Positions 1 to 11,700 of a DNA stretch of 64,000 bases are shown piece by piece. Position numbers and translations under genes: made by a program. Under the pieces are notes generated by a model that was not told where the DNA came from, did not search any database, and saw only the letters and a program-made list of their open reading frames with translations. Each line of letters starts with the position of its first letter. The stretch's first letter is position 1. Source of the DNA: Neckera pumila (Eukaryota > Streptophyta > Bryopsida > Hypnales > Neckeraceae); contig OZ018410.1 of assembly GCA_963969595.1 (NCBI GenBank), positions 21,500,913 to 21,564,912 of the forward strand, read 5' to 3'.

Positions 1-772
1 TCCACCATGTGGACTGCAAGATAATAGCGTTTGAATTGACAAAAATCCTTTTTTGTCCTTGCAAAAAAACGGGCAGCTGCCCTTCACAAGGTCACATTGG
101 TATGAAAAAATGTCCAAAATGATGGTTACTCTTTATATTCATTTTCCTAGGCAAGTTGAATACATGCTTGAAAAAATTTAGATCATTTAGAATTGTACAA
201 CATATAGGAAAAAAATAGTAAGTAGGAAGAGATAGAGAATGATTCAAAACACTAAATTGTTAAGAATTTATTTATGGAATTGAAAAATGCCAATCCCAAA
301 GGTTGTAATGTTGTAATAAAGAATCTACACCCAATGTATTTATTTTTTTTCAAAAATATTGAAATTGAGTGAAATAAAGGACTTCAAAGTTTATTTTAGA
401 GTTGAGATTCCATAACTACCCTCAAACTAAGAATCCTCATAACTTTTGACTCATAGATCCAAATGGAATGATTCAAAGCTTCCCGCGTTTATATAAATCT
501 AAAGAACCAATTTCAAATTTTTATTTTCTTAAAAAGTGATTTTTAAAGAAGTTTTTTTGCTGCCCGGGCTGCCCGCCGAGCAATGAAAATGACATATCAT
601 GCAATAACTTTTTGATCATGTAGTCAAAAGTTATGAAAATTGTTGGGCCTTAAAGCTACTCCTTGGGAAAATGTTGTGTGAAGATTTGAAAGAAAAAAAA
701 TAAAAACTTCGCTCATAGTGAGTTGCCCCCAAAAGCTATGTTCTCAAAAAAACATGTTTAGGGCTTTAGGGG
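1..772. mobile_element. TTAA-flanked element, subfamily A, copy 1 (cut by window edge)
   Basis: This is the inner and right part of a roughly 930-base element. It aligns along its length with the copies at 20,934 and 34,385; the first base of the window corresponds to about base 160 of the latter. It ends in TTTAGGGG followed by TTAA (773-776), after which the AT-rich satellite resumes. It contains a GGGCAGCTGCCCTTCACAAG segment shared with the 34 kb copy and has no long reading frame. The TTAA flank and CCCC-type terminus suggest a non-autonomous piggyBac-like element. The left end lies outside the window. Confidence 0.75.
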
Positions 773-776
773 TTAA

Positions 777-1202
777 ATCTCTACATAATATCTTTTGTTA
801 TTAAATCAATATAACAAATAAAACTTGAGTAGAATGAGTCTTTAAAAGTTCCAAAAAATATATGGAAGAATTCTTATTTAAAGATCTACCTATTATTTTT
901 ACTTACAAGAGTTAAAGTGACAAATTATTTAATAATAGAAAGAGTCTTAGAGAGTTGCAAAAAATAAATAGGATGTTTCTTATATAAATCTCTACGCTTT
1001 ATTTTTAATTATTAAATCAACACAACAAATAATACTTGAAGAGGATGAATCTTTGAAATTCTCTAGAAATTAATAAAGAAGCTCTTGTTTAAATCTCCAT
1101 TATCTATTTTTTATTTTAAAAATCAAAGTAAAAGTAATTCATGATCAAAAATAATCTTATGGAATAGTTCTTACTTAAATCTCCACCTTTTATTTCTTAT
1201 TA
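777..1202 (-). repeat. AT-rich satellite, left arm, part 1
   Basis: Diverged units of about 100-110 bases, each with a GAGTCTT..GTTGCAAAAAATAAAT segment, a 'aaatctctac' segment and a 'aaatcaayryaacaaat' segment. They are the reverse complement of the units in the array at 5,010-7,790. The monomer at 790-830 carries an intact TTAA (801-804) that serves as an uninterrupted reference site for the element inserted at 1,203. Confidence 0.65.
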
Positions 1203-1206
1203 TTAA

Positions 1207-3041
1207 CCCCTAAAGGACCATTGTCCCTTTGGGGACAAATGGAATTTTGGATAGGTACCTACGAGCTGAAATTTTGTTGTAGTTTTTTGAAACTTTTTTG
1301 AAAGATAGAAAAACTGCTAATCTTAACCCCTAAAGGTCCAAGGCCTTTTTTCTGCCAAAAAACACCCAAAAATGCCATTTTTTTAGCAAAGAGTGAAAAA
1401 AAATTAAAAAGGTTTTTTTTTCCGCATCTAATAGTAGGATCTTACACCTAACTAGTATGAAAATGTGTGGAAAAAATTTCAGAATTTTTGACCGCGCAGA
1501 TTGCAAGATATCTACGTTTAAAGTGAAAAAAACAAATTTTTCAGCACATTATAGGACTGGTTTTTTGACTTTGAACATTTTTAACTTAATACTTTTACAC
1601 TACAGAGTATTGAGCTTTAAATGTTTATAGTGGAGAATTGAGTTGACAATCTATCCAAAAAAAAAAATTCAAAAAAACTTAATTTTCATTATTGAAAAAG
1701 TTGTTAAGTAGAAGTGGGTACAAGATAAAAGGAAAATCTAAAATATTCATATATTTTAGATGGAATTAAATGCACTAATCCCAGTGGTCAGATTGTTCTA
1801 GCAAGTAAACTTAACCATGCAAAAAAAAAATTTGAAAAATTTGAAAAATTGCATTCAGAAATGAATCCTACAAGTTATTTTTTTTCAAAAGATGCTCTAA
1901 CTGCCTGAAAAACAAGAATGCCCATAACATTCTCATAACAAATCCAAATGAAATGAATCAAAGCTTTTTAGATAGAAAAAAATATAATCTATGAGAAAAA
2001 AAATATTTAAAAAAAAAAAAAGTGCACATTTTTTTTGCTGCCCGCTGTCCCTTGTTTTGAGCTTATTTGATCATAACTTTTGTTCCCAGGCACCGACTTT
2101 GAAAAAAATTATATTCCCATGAAGCTGATCAATTTTTCTACCTTCCAAAAAAGTTTCTAAAAATCAGGAGAAAATTTCAGCCCATAGTTACCTGCCCAAA
2201 AATGCATTTGTCCCTCGAAGGTACAACGGGCTTTTAGGGGTTAATGGGAATATTATTTTTTTTTCAATTGGTGCCCGGAAAAAAATTTATGCCCAAATAA
2301 GCTCAAAATAGCATTTGGCGGGCAATAAAAAAATTCGTAGGTTTTTTTCTTTAATAGGTTTCTTTCTTATAGATTATATTTTGGTCTATCTAGAATGCTT
2401 TTATTCATTTCATTTGGATTTTTTATGAGAAAGTTATAGACAATCTTGTTTATTAGACACTTAGAGCATCTTCCTGAAAAAATAACTTGTACTCCGTAGG
2501 ATTCATTTTTGAATGCAATGTTTACAATTTTTTTTTTAAAAAGTCCCATATGGTTTAGTTTTTTTGCTAGAGCAATCTCACAATTGGGATTAGTGCTTTT
2601 CAATTCTATATAAAAGATATTAATATTTTAGATTTTCCTTCTATCTCATACCTACTTCTACTAACAATTTTTTTAATAATGAAAATTAAGTTTTTTTGGA
2701 TTTGTTTTTTTGCTATATTCTCAACTCAATTCTCTAATATAAACATTTGAAGCTCAAAACTCTGTAGTGCAAAAATTTAAAGTTAAAAATGTTCAAAGTC
2801 CAAAAATCCAGTCCCACAATGTGCTGAAAAATTTGTTTTTTTCACTTTAAACATAGAAATCTTGCAATCTGTATAGTCAAAAATTCTGAATTTTTTTTCA
2901 CATGTTCTTATACTATTAAGGTGTAAGATCTTACGATTAGATGTGCAAAAAAAACAATTTTCAAATTTTTTTGCTCTTTGCTATGGAAATGGCAATTTTG
3001 AGTGTTTTTTTGCAAAAAAAAAGGCCTAGGGCTTTTAGGAG
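1207..3041. mobile_element. TTAA-flanked element, subfamily B, copy 1 (outer, interrupted)
   Basis: Starts CCCCTAAAGGACC after TTAA at 1,203-1,206 and ends GCTTTTAGGAG before TTAA at 3,042-3,045. Without the nested copy at 1,327-2,240 and one TTAA it is about 917 bases, the same length as the copy at 16,025-16,946, with which it aligns in the same orientation. It sits in a satellite monomer: the joined flanks read TTA-TTAA-ATCAATGTGACAAAT, matching the uninterrupted monomer near 801. No transposase frame is visible. A non-autonomous piggyBac-like element is the best interpretation. Confidence 0.8.
1327..2240. mobile_element. TTAA-flanked element, subfamily B, copy 2 (nested)
   Basis: A second subfamily B copy of 914 bases inserted in inverse orientation into copy 1. 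It begins CCCCTAAAGGTCCAAGG and ends GGCTTTTAGGGG, with TTAA on both sides (1,323-1,326 and 2,241-2,244). The copy at 16,025 preserves the uninterrupted site (GATTAGC-TTCA-TGGGAATA near 16,140), so the TTAA beside this copy is duplicated target sequence. It has no coding capacity beyond short frames. Confidence 0.85.
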
Positions 3042-3045
3042 TTAA

Positions 3046-3535
3046 ATCAATGTGACAAATAACACCTAAGTAGAATGAGTCTTTCAAGAATCCCAACATA
3101 AATAGGGATGTTTGTACTTAATCTCTACCCTATGATTTTTGTTATAGAACCAAAGTAGCAAATAATCCATGATAAAAAATATTCTTGGAGAATTTCCAAA
3201 AAGAAACAAGGAAGTTACGACTAAAATCTCTTTACTTTGTCTTATATTATTTAATCAATGTGACTACCAACACTTGAGTAGAATGAGTCTTGGAAATTTC
3301 CAAAAAATAAATGGGGAAGTTTGTATCTAAATTTTCAAAAAAAAAAAATTTATTTATAGAATAAAATGAAAAATTATTCATAGTAAGAAATCTTTGAGAA
3401 TTGCATAAAAATAAATGGGTAATTTCTTACTTAAATATTCACTCTTTTAAAAAAAAATGAACACAACCAATTATTCATGATTAGGGAGACTGTAATAAGT
3501 AATTCATAATTGATTATTGTAGAGAAATGGTTCTT
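3046..3535 (-). repeat. AT-rich satellite, left arm, part 2
   Basis: Continuation of the satellite interrupted by the 1,207-3,041 element. Units again contain 'gagtagaatgagtctt', a homopurine 'aaaaataaatggg' segment and 'ttatt(c/t)atga', in the same orientation as 777-1,202 and opposite to 5,010-7,790. No gene is apparent. Confidence 0.6.
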
Positions 3536-3639
3536 CATTCTTAAGGAGAATCTTGTCTCTTTCAAGGGGCAGGTGAGGCTGGGGCAACTTCAAGAGGGCA
3601 AATGAAAATAACTAGGATAGGACAATGTCCAGTAAAAGA

Positions 3640-4650
3640 TTTTTTTTTCTCAAGGGGTGACCGCTTGTAGGAAGATGACCGCGTATAGGAAGAAAGCTCA
3701 AAGTCTTTGGAAGGACATTTTTCCTGTCAAAGGGTGCATGCGGATGAGGCAACCATGGGTGGTGGGGCGACCGCTTGTAGTAGGCGACCGCGAAGAGGAA
3801 AAAAAGCTCAACGTCTTTGGAAGGACATTTTTCTTGTCAAGGGACACATGCGGATGAGGAGACTGTAGGTGGTGGGGCGACCACTTGTAGTAGGCGACCG
3901 CGAAGAGGAAAAAAAGCTCAACGTCTTTGGAAGGACATTTTTCTTGTCAAGGGGCACAAGCGGATGAAGCGACTGCAAATGGAGGGGCAACCGCTTATCA
4001 TAGGCAACCATGAAGTGGAAAAAAGCTCGATGTCTTTGGAAGGACATTTTTCCTATCAAGGGTGCGTGTGGATGAGGCGACTGCTTGTCGTAGGCGACCA
4101 CAAAGAGGAAAAAAACTCAATGTCTGTGGAAGGACATTTTTCTTGTCAAGGGGCGCATGCGGATGAGGCGACCGCGGGTGGTGGGGCGACCACTTGTCGT
4201 AGATGACCGCAAAGAGGAAAAAAGTTCAATGTCTTTGAAAGGACATTTTTCTTGTCAAGGGTGCGTGCGGATGAGGCGACCATGAGTGGTGAGGCGACCG
4301 CGAGTGGTGAGGCGACCGCGGGTGGTGGGGCGACCACTTGAAGTAGGCAACTGCAAAGAGAAAAAAGGCTCAATGTCTTTGGAAAGAAATTTTTCCTATA
4401 AAGGGGCGCACGCGGATGAGGCGATTGCGGGTGGTGGGGTAACCACTGGTGGGCGACCGCGGATGTAAGAAATATCAACTTCTAGACCAAGCAACTTCTG
4501 TTCTAAAGAGTCGCATGTAAGTAAGGGCGACCATGGATAGAGCAATCCAGCTTTTGGTTCAAAGAGGGGCATGCATGTAAGGGCGACTGGTGGAATGACC
4601 CTATTTTTGTTTAGAAGAGGTGCATGCGATTAAGGGCGACCGTGCATGGA
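3640..4650 (+). repeat. GC-rich minisatellite, about 110-bp unit
   Basis: Seven main units carry the landmark GTCTTTGGAAGGACATTTTT near 3,702, 3,813, 3,923, 4,032, 4,122, 4,231 and 4,375, so most units are about 110 bases with one short (about 90) and one long (about 144). Each also has a GATGAGGCGACCGCGGGTGG segment and a purine-rich GAGGAAAAAA segment. Around 4,270-4,350 an 18-base subunit (GCGACCGCGRGTGGTGRG) is amplified locally. Degenerate units continue to about 4,650. Reading frames across the array differ between units and are not genes. Confidence 0.85.
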
Positions 4651-5009
4651 ACTACTACGAGAAGATCAAAGGTCATAAAAGCAAAATCTACATAAACAAG
4701 CATCAATGAATTGCAATTATGTAAGGAAATGATTTAATGGACGTTTGGTGGACTTCTTCAATAGAAATATACTTGTCAAAAATAGTTACATAGAGAGGTT
4801 TGTTTTTGGTTAGAAAATAGATAGCTAAAAACAATGGTGGCTACATTAGATAGGAAAATAATTAAATCTCCTTCAAAAGATATTTTGTCTCCTTCAAGGA
4901 GTACATGTGAGGAGGTTTGACATGTGTAGCGATCAAAGAAGGAGTAATATAAAGTAAACAAAAAGCCAATATCCTTCAAAAATAAAGCATTAAGATTTAA
5001 ATAAGAACT
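4651..5009. other. Spacer between minisatellite and satellite array
   Basis: About 360 bases of AT-rich, apparently unique sequence between the GC-rich minisatellite and the right satellite arm. It has no gene-like frame with codon structure and no transposon terminus that I recognise. Confidence 0.4.
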
Positions 5010-7790
5010 CACTCCTTTATATTTTTCAATTCATTTGACATTGTCACATAAATTTTATTAAAAAGAAAATAGGAGATAGAAATTTAAGTAAGAACTTTTT
5101 CTTTATTCTCTGAAATTTTCTAAGATCTTTCCTATTCATGATTCATTTGTCACTTTGAATGTACAAATAAAAGATAAAGGGTGGTGATTTAGATATAAAA
5201 ATTTTCTTTTAATGTTTTCATTTTTTTCCTTGTGCTATTAATCAAATTTTTTTGTCATGTTGATTTTAAAAGTAAAAAATAAAAGGTGAAGATTTAAATA
5301 AGAACTTTTCCGGATTTTTTTGAGATTCTCAAGAATTCATATATTGACACTAATTTAAAAATAAAGAAATAAGGATGAAGAGTGAAGTAGGTTAGCACAA
5401 ATTTATTTTCTTGTAATTTTTAGAGATTTATACTACTCATACACTATTTTTCACTTTCATTTTAAAAGTAAAAATTCAAAAGTAGAGATTTAATTTTTGT
5501 AAACTCTAAAAGAATCTTTATACATTTGAATTATTTGTCACATTGATCTAAAAATAAAAATAAAAGGTAGAGATTGTAGTAAAAACTTTACTATTTATTT
5601 TTTGTCATTCTCTTAGATTCTTTCTAATCATAAATTATTTTTCATATTGAATTTTAAGTGAAAAATAAAGGGTGCAGATTTAAGTAAGAACTTCTTTTTT
5701 ATTTATTTTTTGCAATTCTCAAAGAGTCCTTACATGATTCAATTATTTGTCACATTGATCTAAAAATAAAAACAAAAGGTGGAAATAGAAGTAAAACTTC
5801 ACTTCATTTAATTTTGTTAGATTCTTTCTAATCATGAGATATTTTCCATATTGAATTTTAAGTCAAAAGTAAAGGGTGGAGATTTAAGTAAGAACTTCCT
5901 TTTGTATATTTTTGCAATTCTCAAAGAGTCCTTACACAATTCAATTTGTCACATTGATCTAAAATAAAATTAAAAGGTAGAAATTGAAGTAAGAATTTTT
6001 CTTTTTGATTTTTGCAATTTTCATAGAGTCTTTATAATGAATATTTGTCATATTGAATTTAAGAGTGAAAACTAGATTGTGGAGATATAACTACTAAAGT
6101 AACAACTTCCTTGTTTATTTTTTACAATTCTTTCAGAGTCTTTATAATCATAAAAAAGAGTATTTCTAATTTCTAATTACAAATAACTTAATTGTCATGT
6201 TGATTTTAAAAATTTTAACTTTAAGATGGAGATTTAAATAAGAAATTATCTTTGAAGTCTTGCAATTCTCAAAAAATCATCCTACTCATGAATCATTTGT
6301 CAAATTGATCTAAAAATAAAAATTTAATGGTAGAAAAATAAGTAAGACCTTATTCATTTAGTATTATTTTGCATTTCTCAAAGAATCTTCCTAATCATGA
6401 GTAAAATGTTGCATTGATTTAAAAAATAAATTGTGGTGATATGAGAAAAAAGTTATCTTTCTAATTTTGAACTATTTTTTAAGAGCCCTCATAATCATCA
6501 ATGATTTGTCACATTGATAATTAAAATGTAAAATAAAGGGTGAGATTGAAGTAAAAACATTTTCATTTATTTCTCCAATTCTCTAAGACTGCTAATGATG
6601 ATGATTTCTTATTTTGATTTATAATTAAAAAATAATGGGTGGAAATTCTGAGTGTAATCTCTTCTATTTATTTTTTGGAATCAAAAATACATTAAACTCA
6701 TGTATTGATTGACATGTTGATTTAAAAATAAAAATAAAGGGTGTTGAATTACTTTAAGAACTTATTCTTATAATTTTTAAAGAGTCCTTTCAATTTTGAA
6801 TAATTTATCATATTGATTTCTAAAAAAGAAATAAAAGCGGAGCTTTAAGTAAAAAATTTCTTTTCATTTTCAACAATTCTCAAAATTCTTCTTAATAACA
6901 AATTATTTGACACTTTGATACTGTAGATTAAACATATCTTATTAGTTAGATTGATTTCAAAATAAAAACAAATGGTAGCAAGTTAATTAAGAAAGTCTCT
7001 TCTTATTTTTTTAATTTTGAAAGAGTCCTTTTAATTTTGAATAATTTGTCATGTTGATTTTAAAAATAAAATAAAAGACAGAAATTTCAATAAGAACTTG
7101 AGAACTCCTCCATTTATTTTTCACAATATTCAATAATGATCCTATTCATGTATTATTTGTCACATAGATTTTTTTCTTAAATTTACATGGGGGAGATAAA
7201 AAATAATATATCCAATTATGTTTGCAATTTACAAAATAACATCTTTCTCATGTGTTATTTGTGGCGTTGAATTAAAAAATAAATAAAAATAAAAGATAGG
7301 TATTTAAATTAAATTTTTTCTGTTTTATTATTGTAATTTTTCTAAGCTCCTTCTTTTTATGAAGTATTTTTAATTTAATTTTGTAAAAATAAAATAATAG
7401 ATGGAGATTAAAATGAAAGTCTTCCTCATATATTTTTGGCAATTCTCATTGACTCATTCTATTCAAGTATTATTTGTCACATTGATTTAAAAATTCAACA
7501 TAAAGGAAGGAGAATTAAGTAAAAAATTTAACCTTTAATTTTTGCAATTTTCCAAGATTCCTCAGCTCTTTCTAGTTATAATTTATTTGTCATGTTGATT
7601 TTTAAAATAGAAAATAAAAAGTGAAGAATTAGTTAAGGACTTTTATATTTTGTAATTCTCAAAGAATTTTTGTAATCATATATTATTTTTCACTTTGATA
7701 TTTCAAATAAAATTAAAGGATCAAGGTTTAAGTAAATGCTTCCTTTAAATTATTTGCAATTTGCAAATATGAATTCATCATAAACAAATT
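5010..7790 (+). repeat. AT-rich satellite, right arm, about 100-bp unit
   Basis: A long array of diverged units with landmarks GGAGATTTAAGTAAGAACTT, TTGCAATTCTCAAAGAGTCC and TTTGTCACATTGAT. The GATTTAAGTAAGAAC landmark recurs near 5,570, 5,671, 5,782, 5,877, 5,978 and 6,080, giving a period of about 95-110. Alternate units resemble each other more ('gatctaaaaataaaaa' against 'gaattttaagtgaaaa'), suggesting a dimeric higher-order unit near 205. Orientation is opposite to the arms at 777-1,202 and 3,046-3,535. No coding signal. Confidence 0.75.
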
Positions 7791-7859
7791 ATAGTTTAAC
7801 CTAATTTTTGCAGTTTTTGCTTTTTCAAAAGCGATTGAATTTGAAGAAGAGTGGATTTG

Positions 7860-8090
7860 AAAGAGATTGGATTTTTTCTCCTGCAATTGTCCTTTCACCT
7901 GTACCTGCACTCGCCCACATGTACTTGCCCCTTCATCCGCGGTCACCCTTTCACCCACTCGCGGTCGCCATCTTTGTACTCGCCCTTCACCCGCGGTCGC
8001 CACTTCATCCACCCGCATGCGCCCGCACCTACAATTGCCCTAGCTTGACCTACACATGCCTCCACCCGTAGTCGCCCGGCTGACATGGTT
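7860..8090 (-). repeat. GC-rich minisatellite fragment, inverse orientation
   Basis: Contains CACCCGCGGTCGCC-type motifs several times (for example CATCCGCGGTCACC and CACTCGCGGTCGCC). This is the reverse complement of the GCGACCGCGGGTG motif of the array at 3,640-4,650. Together with the inverted satellite arms it suggests a large, degenerate inverted duplication. The frames here are repeat-derived. Confidence 0.6.
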
Positions 8091-8715
8091 TTAGATTTCC
8101 ACGTCAATTTTTAAAGCCTGCCACATTGCCTAAAATCAAATTACCATGGGATAAAACATTTTACCCTTATGCGACGGGATGCGACGCCTGTCCGACACTT
8201 TGTCTTATATGACATGCAATATCAAACGTCTTATATGACACCAAATCCCTAGAACATGTCAGACAAGACCACCTTGATTGTAGCACTCATGGTGTGCAAT
8301 GGTGTTGTTGTTAGATTGGCATCCTAATTTTCATGATGGTTAATTATCCACCCATACGAAATAACCATTTAGATTTAGTGAAAATTTGGACTAGGGAAAT
8401 AACTATAGTTCTTCTCATAGTTGTGGGTCATTTCCCTGGTGTATGTAGCCAAGTTTCTACTTGTTTAATTAACTGAAAAATTTGAATGTCCAACATTTGG
8501 ACATGTTGCTTAAGGTTCAAGCATCATTCTATGTAAAAATTTGGGTTAATTTTTTTTATCAACTTTAGATTATTTATAATTTACTCAAATTTCTTAGTAA
8601 AATTATTTAAAAATTTGCATAGTACTGTACAAAATTTTCAAGATTCTTTGGCTCAATAAATGATTTCTGAAAATGTGTGGTAAATTTTCAGAAAAAACAT
8701 TGAATTTTATCAAGG
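8091..8715. other. Unannotated stretch left of the LINE
   Basis: AT-rich, apparently unique sequence. Only a short direct repeat is visible (GTCTTATATGACA near 8,204 and 8,229) and two TGCGACG copies near 8,170. No gene or element terminus recognised. Confidence 0.35.
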
Positions 8716-8731
8716 AGAATAGTTTTGATTG
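8716..8731. repeat. LINE target-site duplication, left copy
   Basis: The 16-base sequence AGAATAGTTTTGATTG recurs exactly at 12,108-12,123 and brackets the LINE. This length is typical of target-primed reverse transcription. Confidence 0.9.
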
Positions 8732-11700
8732 AGGTACAGAAAGGAAAACCGAAGTATACAGGCGATTAAGAAGGCAGAAACAGACTTAGCGCGTAATCCA
8801 TGGGACCTGGGAGCATGGGAGCGCCTGGAACAAGCGAAGTCTCACCTGCATGAGATTACAGTAGAGGAGTTAGAGGCCCAATACCACACGGTATCGGCCA
8901 AGTGGCTCAAAAACGGAGACAGATGCACGGAGGAATTCTTCCAAGTCTTCAAGAATACGCAGAGGAAGACAATTATAGCACAGTTGGAGGTGGAAGGGAA
9001 GATAATAACAGACCAGCAGTCCAAATCCCGAGCAGTCACAGACTATTTCAGAAACCTGTATCAGGAGCCACAAGTTACCGAACGCACAATCAAGGCCAGG
9101 CGAAAGGTATTGTCCAGCGTGCCGAGAGATGTCACCGACAATCATAACAGGTGCTTCTAGACCAAAGTCTCTCTTCAAGAAATCAGGGACGCCATTAAAG
9201 ATCTATCCTCCGGCAATGCACCAGGACTGGACGGCATTCCTACTGATTTCTACCAGGCTTGCTCGGAGTCAGTGGAGAACAATTTACTGGAAGCGGTTAA
9301 ACAAGTATTGAGCTTGGGAGAGATATCAGAAGAGCACAATCAGAGCCTAATAGTACTACTACCGAAGAGTGGGGACCTTACACAGATTAGGAATTATAGA
9401 CCAATTTCTCTACTCTCTTCTTTTTACAAACTGGTAGCGAAGGTACTGGCAAACCGGTTACAAAAAATCTTACCGGATATCATTAGACCAAACCAAATAG
9501 GATTCGTACGGGGTAGGAGCATAATGGATAATATTTTTCTTGCCCGAGAAGCATTAAATTATTCCAGGGAATCTCAACAGAAGATGGTTTTAATGCTCTT
9601 GGATTTTGAAAAAGCCTACGACCGAATTTCATGGGATTTCATGTGCTGTGTGCTGGAAAAAAGAGGTTTCCACCCCGGATTCATTAAGGGAGTAATGGCC
9701 CTATATACCAATGCCTCGGCGGAGACACTCGTGAATGGGGTCAATGGGGAGAGATTTGAAATCTCCAGATCTGTGAGACAAGGCTGTCCGTTAGCGCCAT
9801 TCCTATTTATAGTAGTACTAGATGCATTGGGCTTTATGCTAAATGACAAGAAATACGGCATCAAGGGGCTGCAGCTGCCGGAAGGGAAAGAAGTAATAGA
9901 TGCTTCGTTCGCAGACAACACCTCACTTTATCTACTAGGCAATGAAGCTAATCTGAACATGATGTATAAGGTACTAGAAACTTATTGTGAAGCATCAGGT
10001 TCAAAAATAAACTGGGACAGAACGAATGCTATCTGGGGAGCGACAACAAACAGGCCTTTCCAGTGGGGAGAGGACAAGGGCCTGAAGTGGGTACCGCAGG
10101 GCACGGGCGTCAGATATTTGGGGCCTCTGATAGGAGTTAACTTACCGAAGGATGCCAATGCTGGTCCCCTAATCAACCTGATCAAGAAGAAAATCAGATA
10201 CTGGGCAGCCCAAAATGTCTCAAAAGCGGGCCGAGTGATCATATGTAACCAAGTATTGTTGGCAACATGCTGGTACACAGCATCATGCTGTGCTTTCTCC
10301 CCCAAAATCTGCGACATATTGAAGGGATTGTTTTCACAATACATTTGGACAGGCAAGGACGGGCAAAGTAAAAGGGTCTCCCGGGTGAAATGGAATGCCT
10401 GCATCCAACCCATCGAAGAAGGAGGTCTGGGATTATTGGATCCCTTGTTACAGTCCCAAGCCTTATTGGTAAAACTGGTCATCAGAGGTTTAGCACCTGG
10501 GAGTGAACCCTGGAAGTCATTACTAAGACACAAAATTCAAACAGGTAGACCACTCGGGGATGCGAAATGGCAGCCGTCAACAATGTGGTTATTCTTTAGC
10601 AAAGGGGTTAAAAATGAGAACCACTCACCGTTGATGAGAGCCTGCCTTAAAGCCTTCGCTACCATAAAAGGAAATCTACAACAAAAACATCCAAACATAG
10701 CACCCGAGATCAGAAGACAGGCCCTATTCGGGAACCCACTCATACTGGAGGAGGGCGATAACAGATTGGGATTCGGACCTAACATAGGCCTACATCTCTG
10801 GGCAAGAGCTGGGATAACACATGTTCAGCACCTCTGGGAAGAAGAGCATCAGGATTGGAAAGCGTCATCGGAGATAGCTAAGATGTTGCCAAGCAGGGGA
10901 GCAGCAACAGAAAAAAGCAAGATCAAAAGACTGAAAGTGATCTCGCACATTCCCTGGGATCCACGCGCTTTCCTGAAAAAACAGGAGGTGGAATGGCTTG
11001 TACATAAAGACAGTTCAAAAATTTTCTACCACAAGAATAGAGAAGGTACAGATCCAGTGACAAGAGAATTCAGCCAGGACCCATACTCGGAGAGACTACG
11101 ATTGGTAGATGGAGAATCCACACTCCCAACACAGAATATGCAGGCTATCAGGACGGTGATATGGGATGCAGCCAAACGAGCATTCGGCGAGTGCAATCCC
11201 GAGGAGATACCCACAGCACCGAACTCAATTTGGTTCTTTCAAGGACAGGAGCTTCAAACACTAACATGGGACCCAAGAGAATGGAAGTGGGGGAAAATCG
11301 AAAAACTCAGACAGGAATCCTTCTTCTCATACACAGCTAAAAGGGGTTACTTGCAAGGTTTAAAGACTAAAGGAGAAAGTTCAATAGGAGTGCAGGAACT
11401 CATCAACCAGGGTTTGACTCAAGAGCAGCGGTGGAGAACTTTCAGACTCATTTGGCACCCAACAAGACCAAGGAAGCAAGCAATGTTCATGTGGCAAATT
11501 TTAAACCGGGGAATTGTCACGGGCCAATGGCTCTCATGGCAAACACTAGGAGCGAGTCACAGTTGCCCAATGTGTGGCCATCACATGGAAACCACAGCCC
11601 ACCTCTTCTGGAAATGTAAGTGTACCCAGGAGTTGTGGGTTAAGTTCAACACTTTCGCAGCAGCCAACCACGCCCAAATCATAACGAACATCAATCAGGC

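Noticed and set aside
2367..2603. Possible transposase remnant in subfamily B elements (shared NPNEMN word in copies 1 and 2)
   Set aside because: Similarity between copies is expected from DNA homology alone, the third copy does not keep the frame, and no DDE-like motif is visible.
3657..4478. Overlapping reading frames of 60-130 codons on both strands
   Set aside because: They are produced by the 110-bp minisatellite; the protein text simply repeats and changes frame with unit length.
5010..7790. CRISPR-like regularity of short repeats
   Set aside because: The whole unit is repetitive and diverged, with no unique spacers, in a eukaryotic setting.
9158..9160. Programmed readthrough or an alternative code at the LINE TAG codons
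   Set aside because: The host genes use normal stops, and the copy also has a dead catalytic site, so ordinary decay is simpler.
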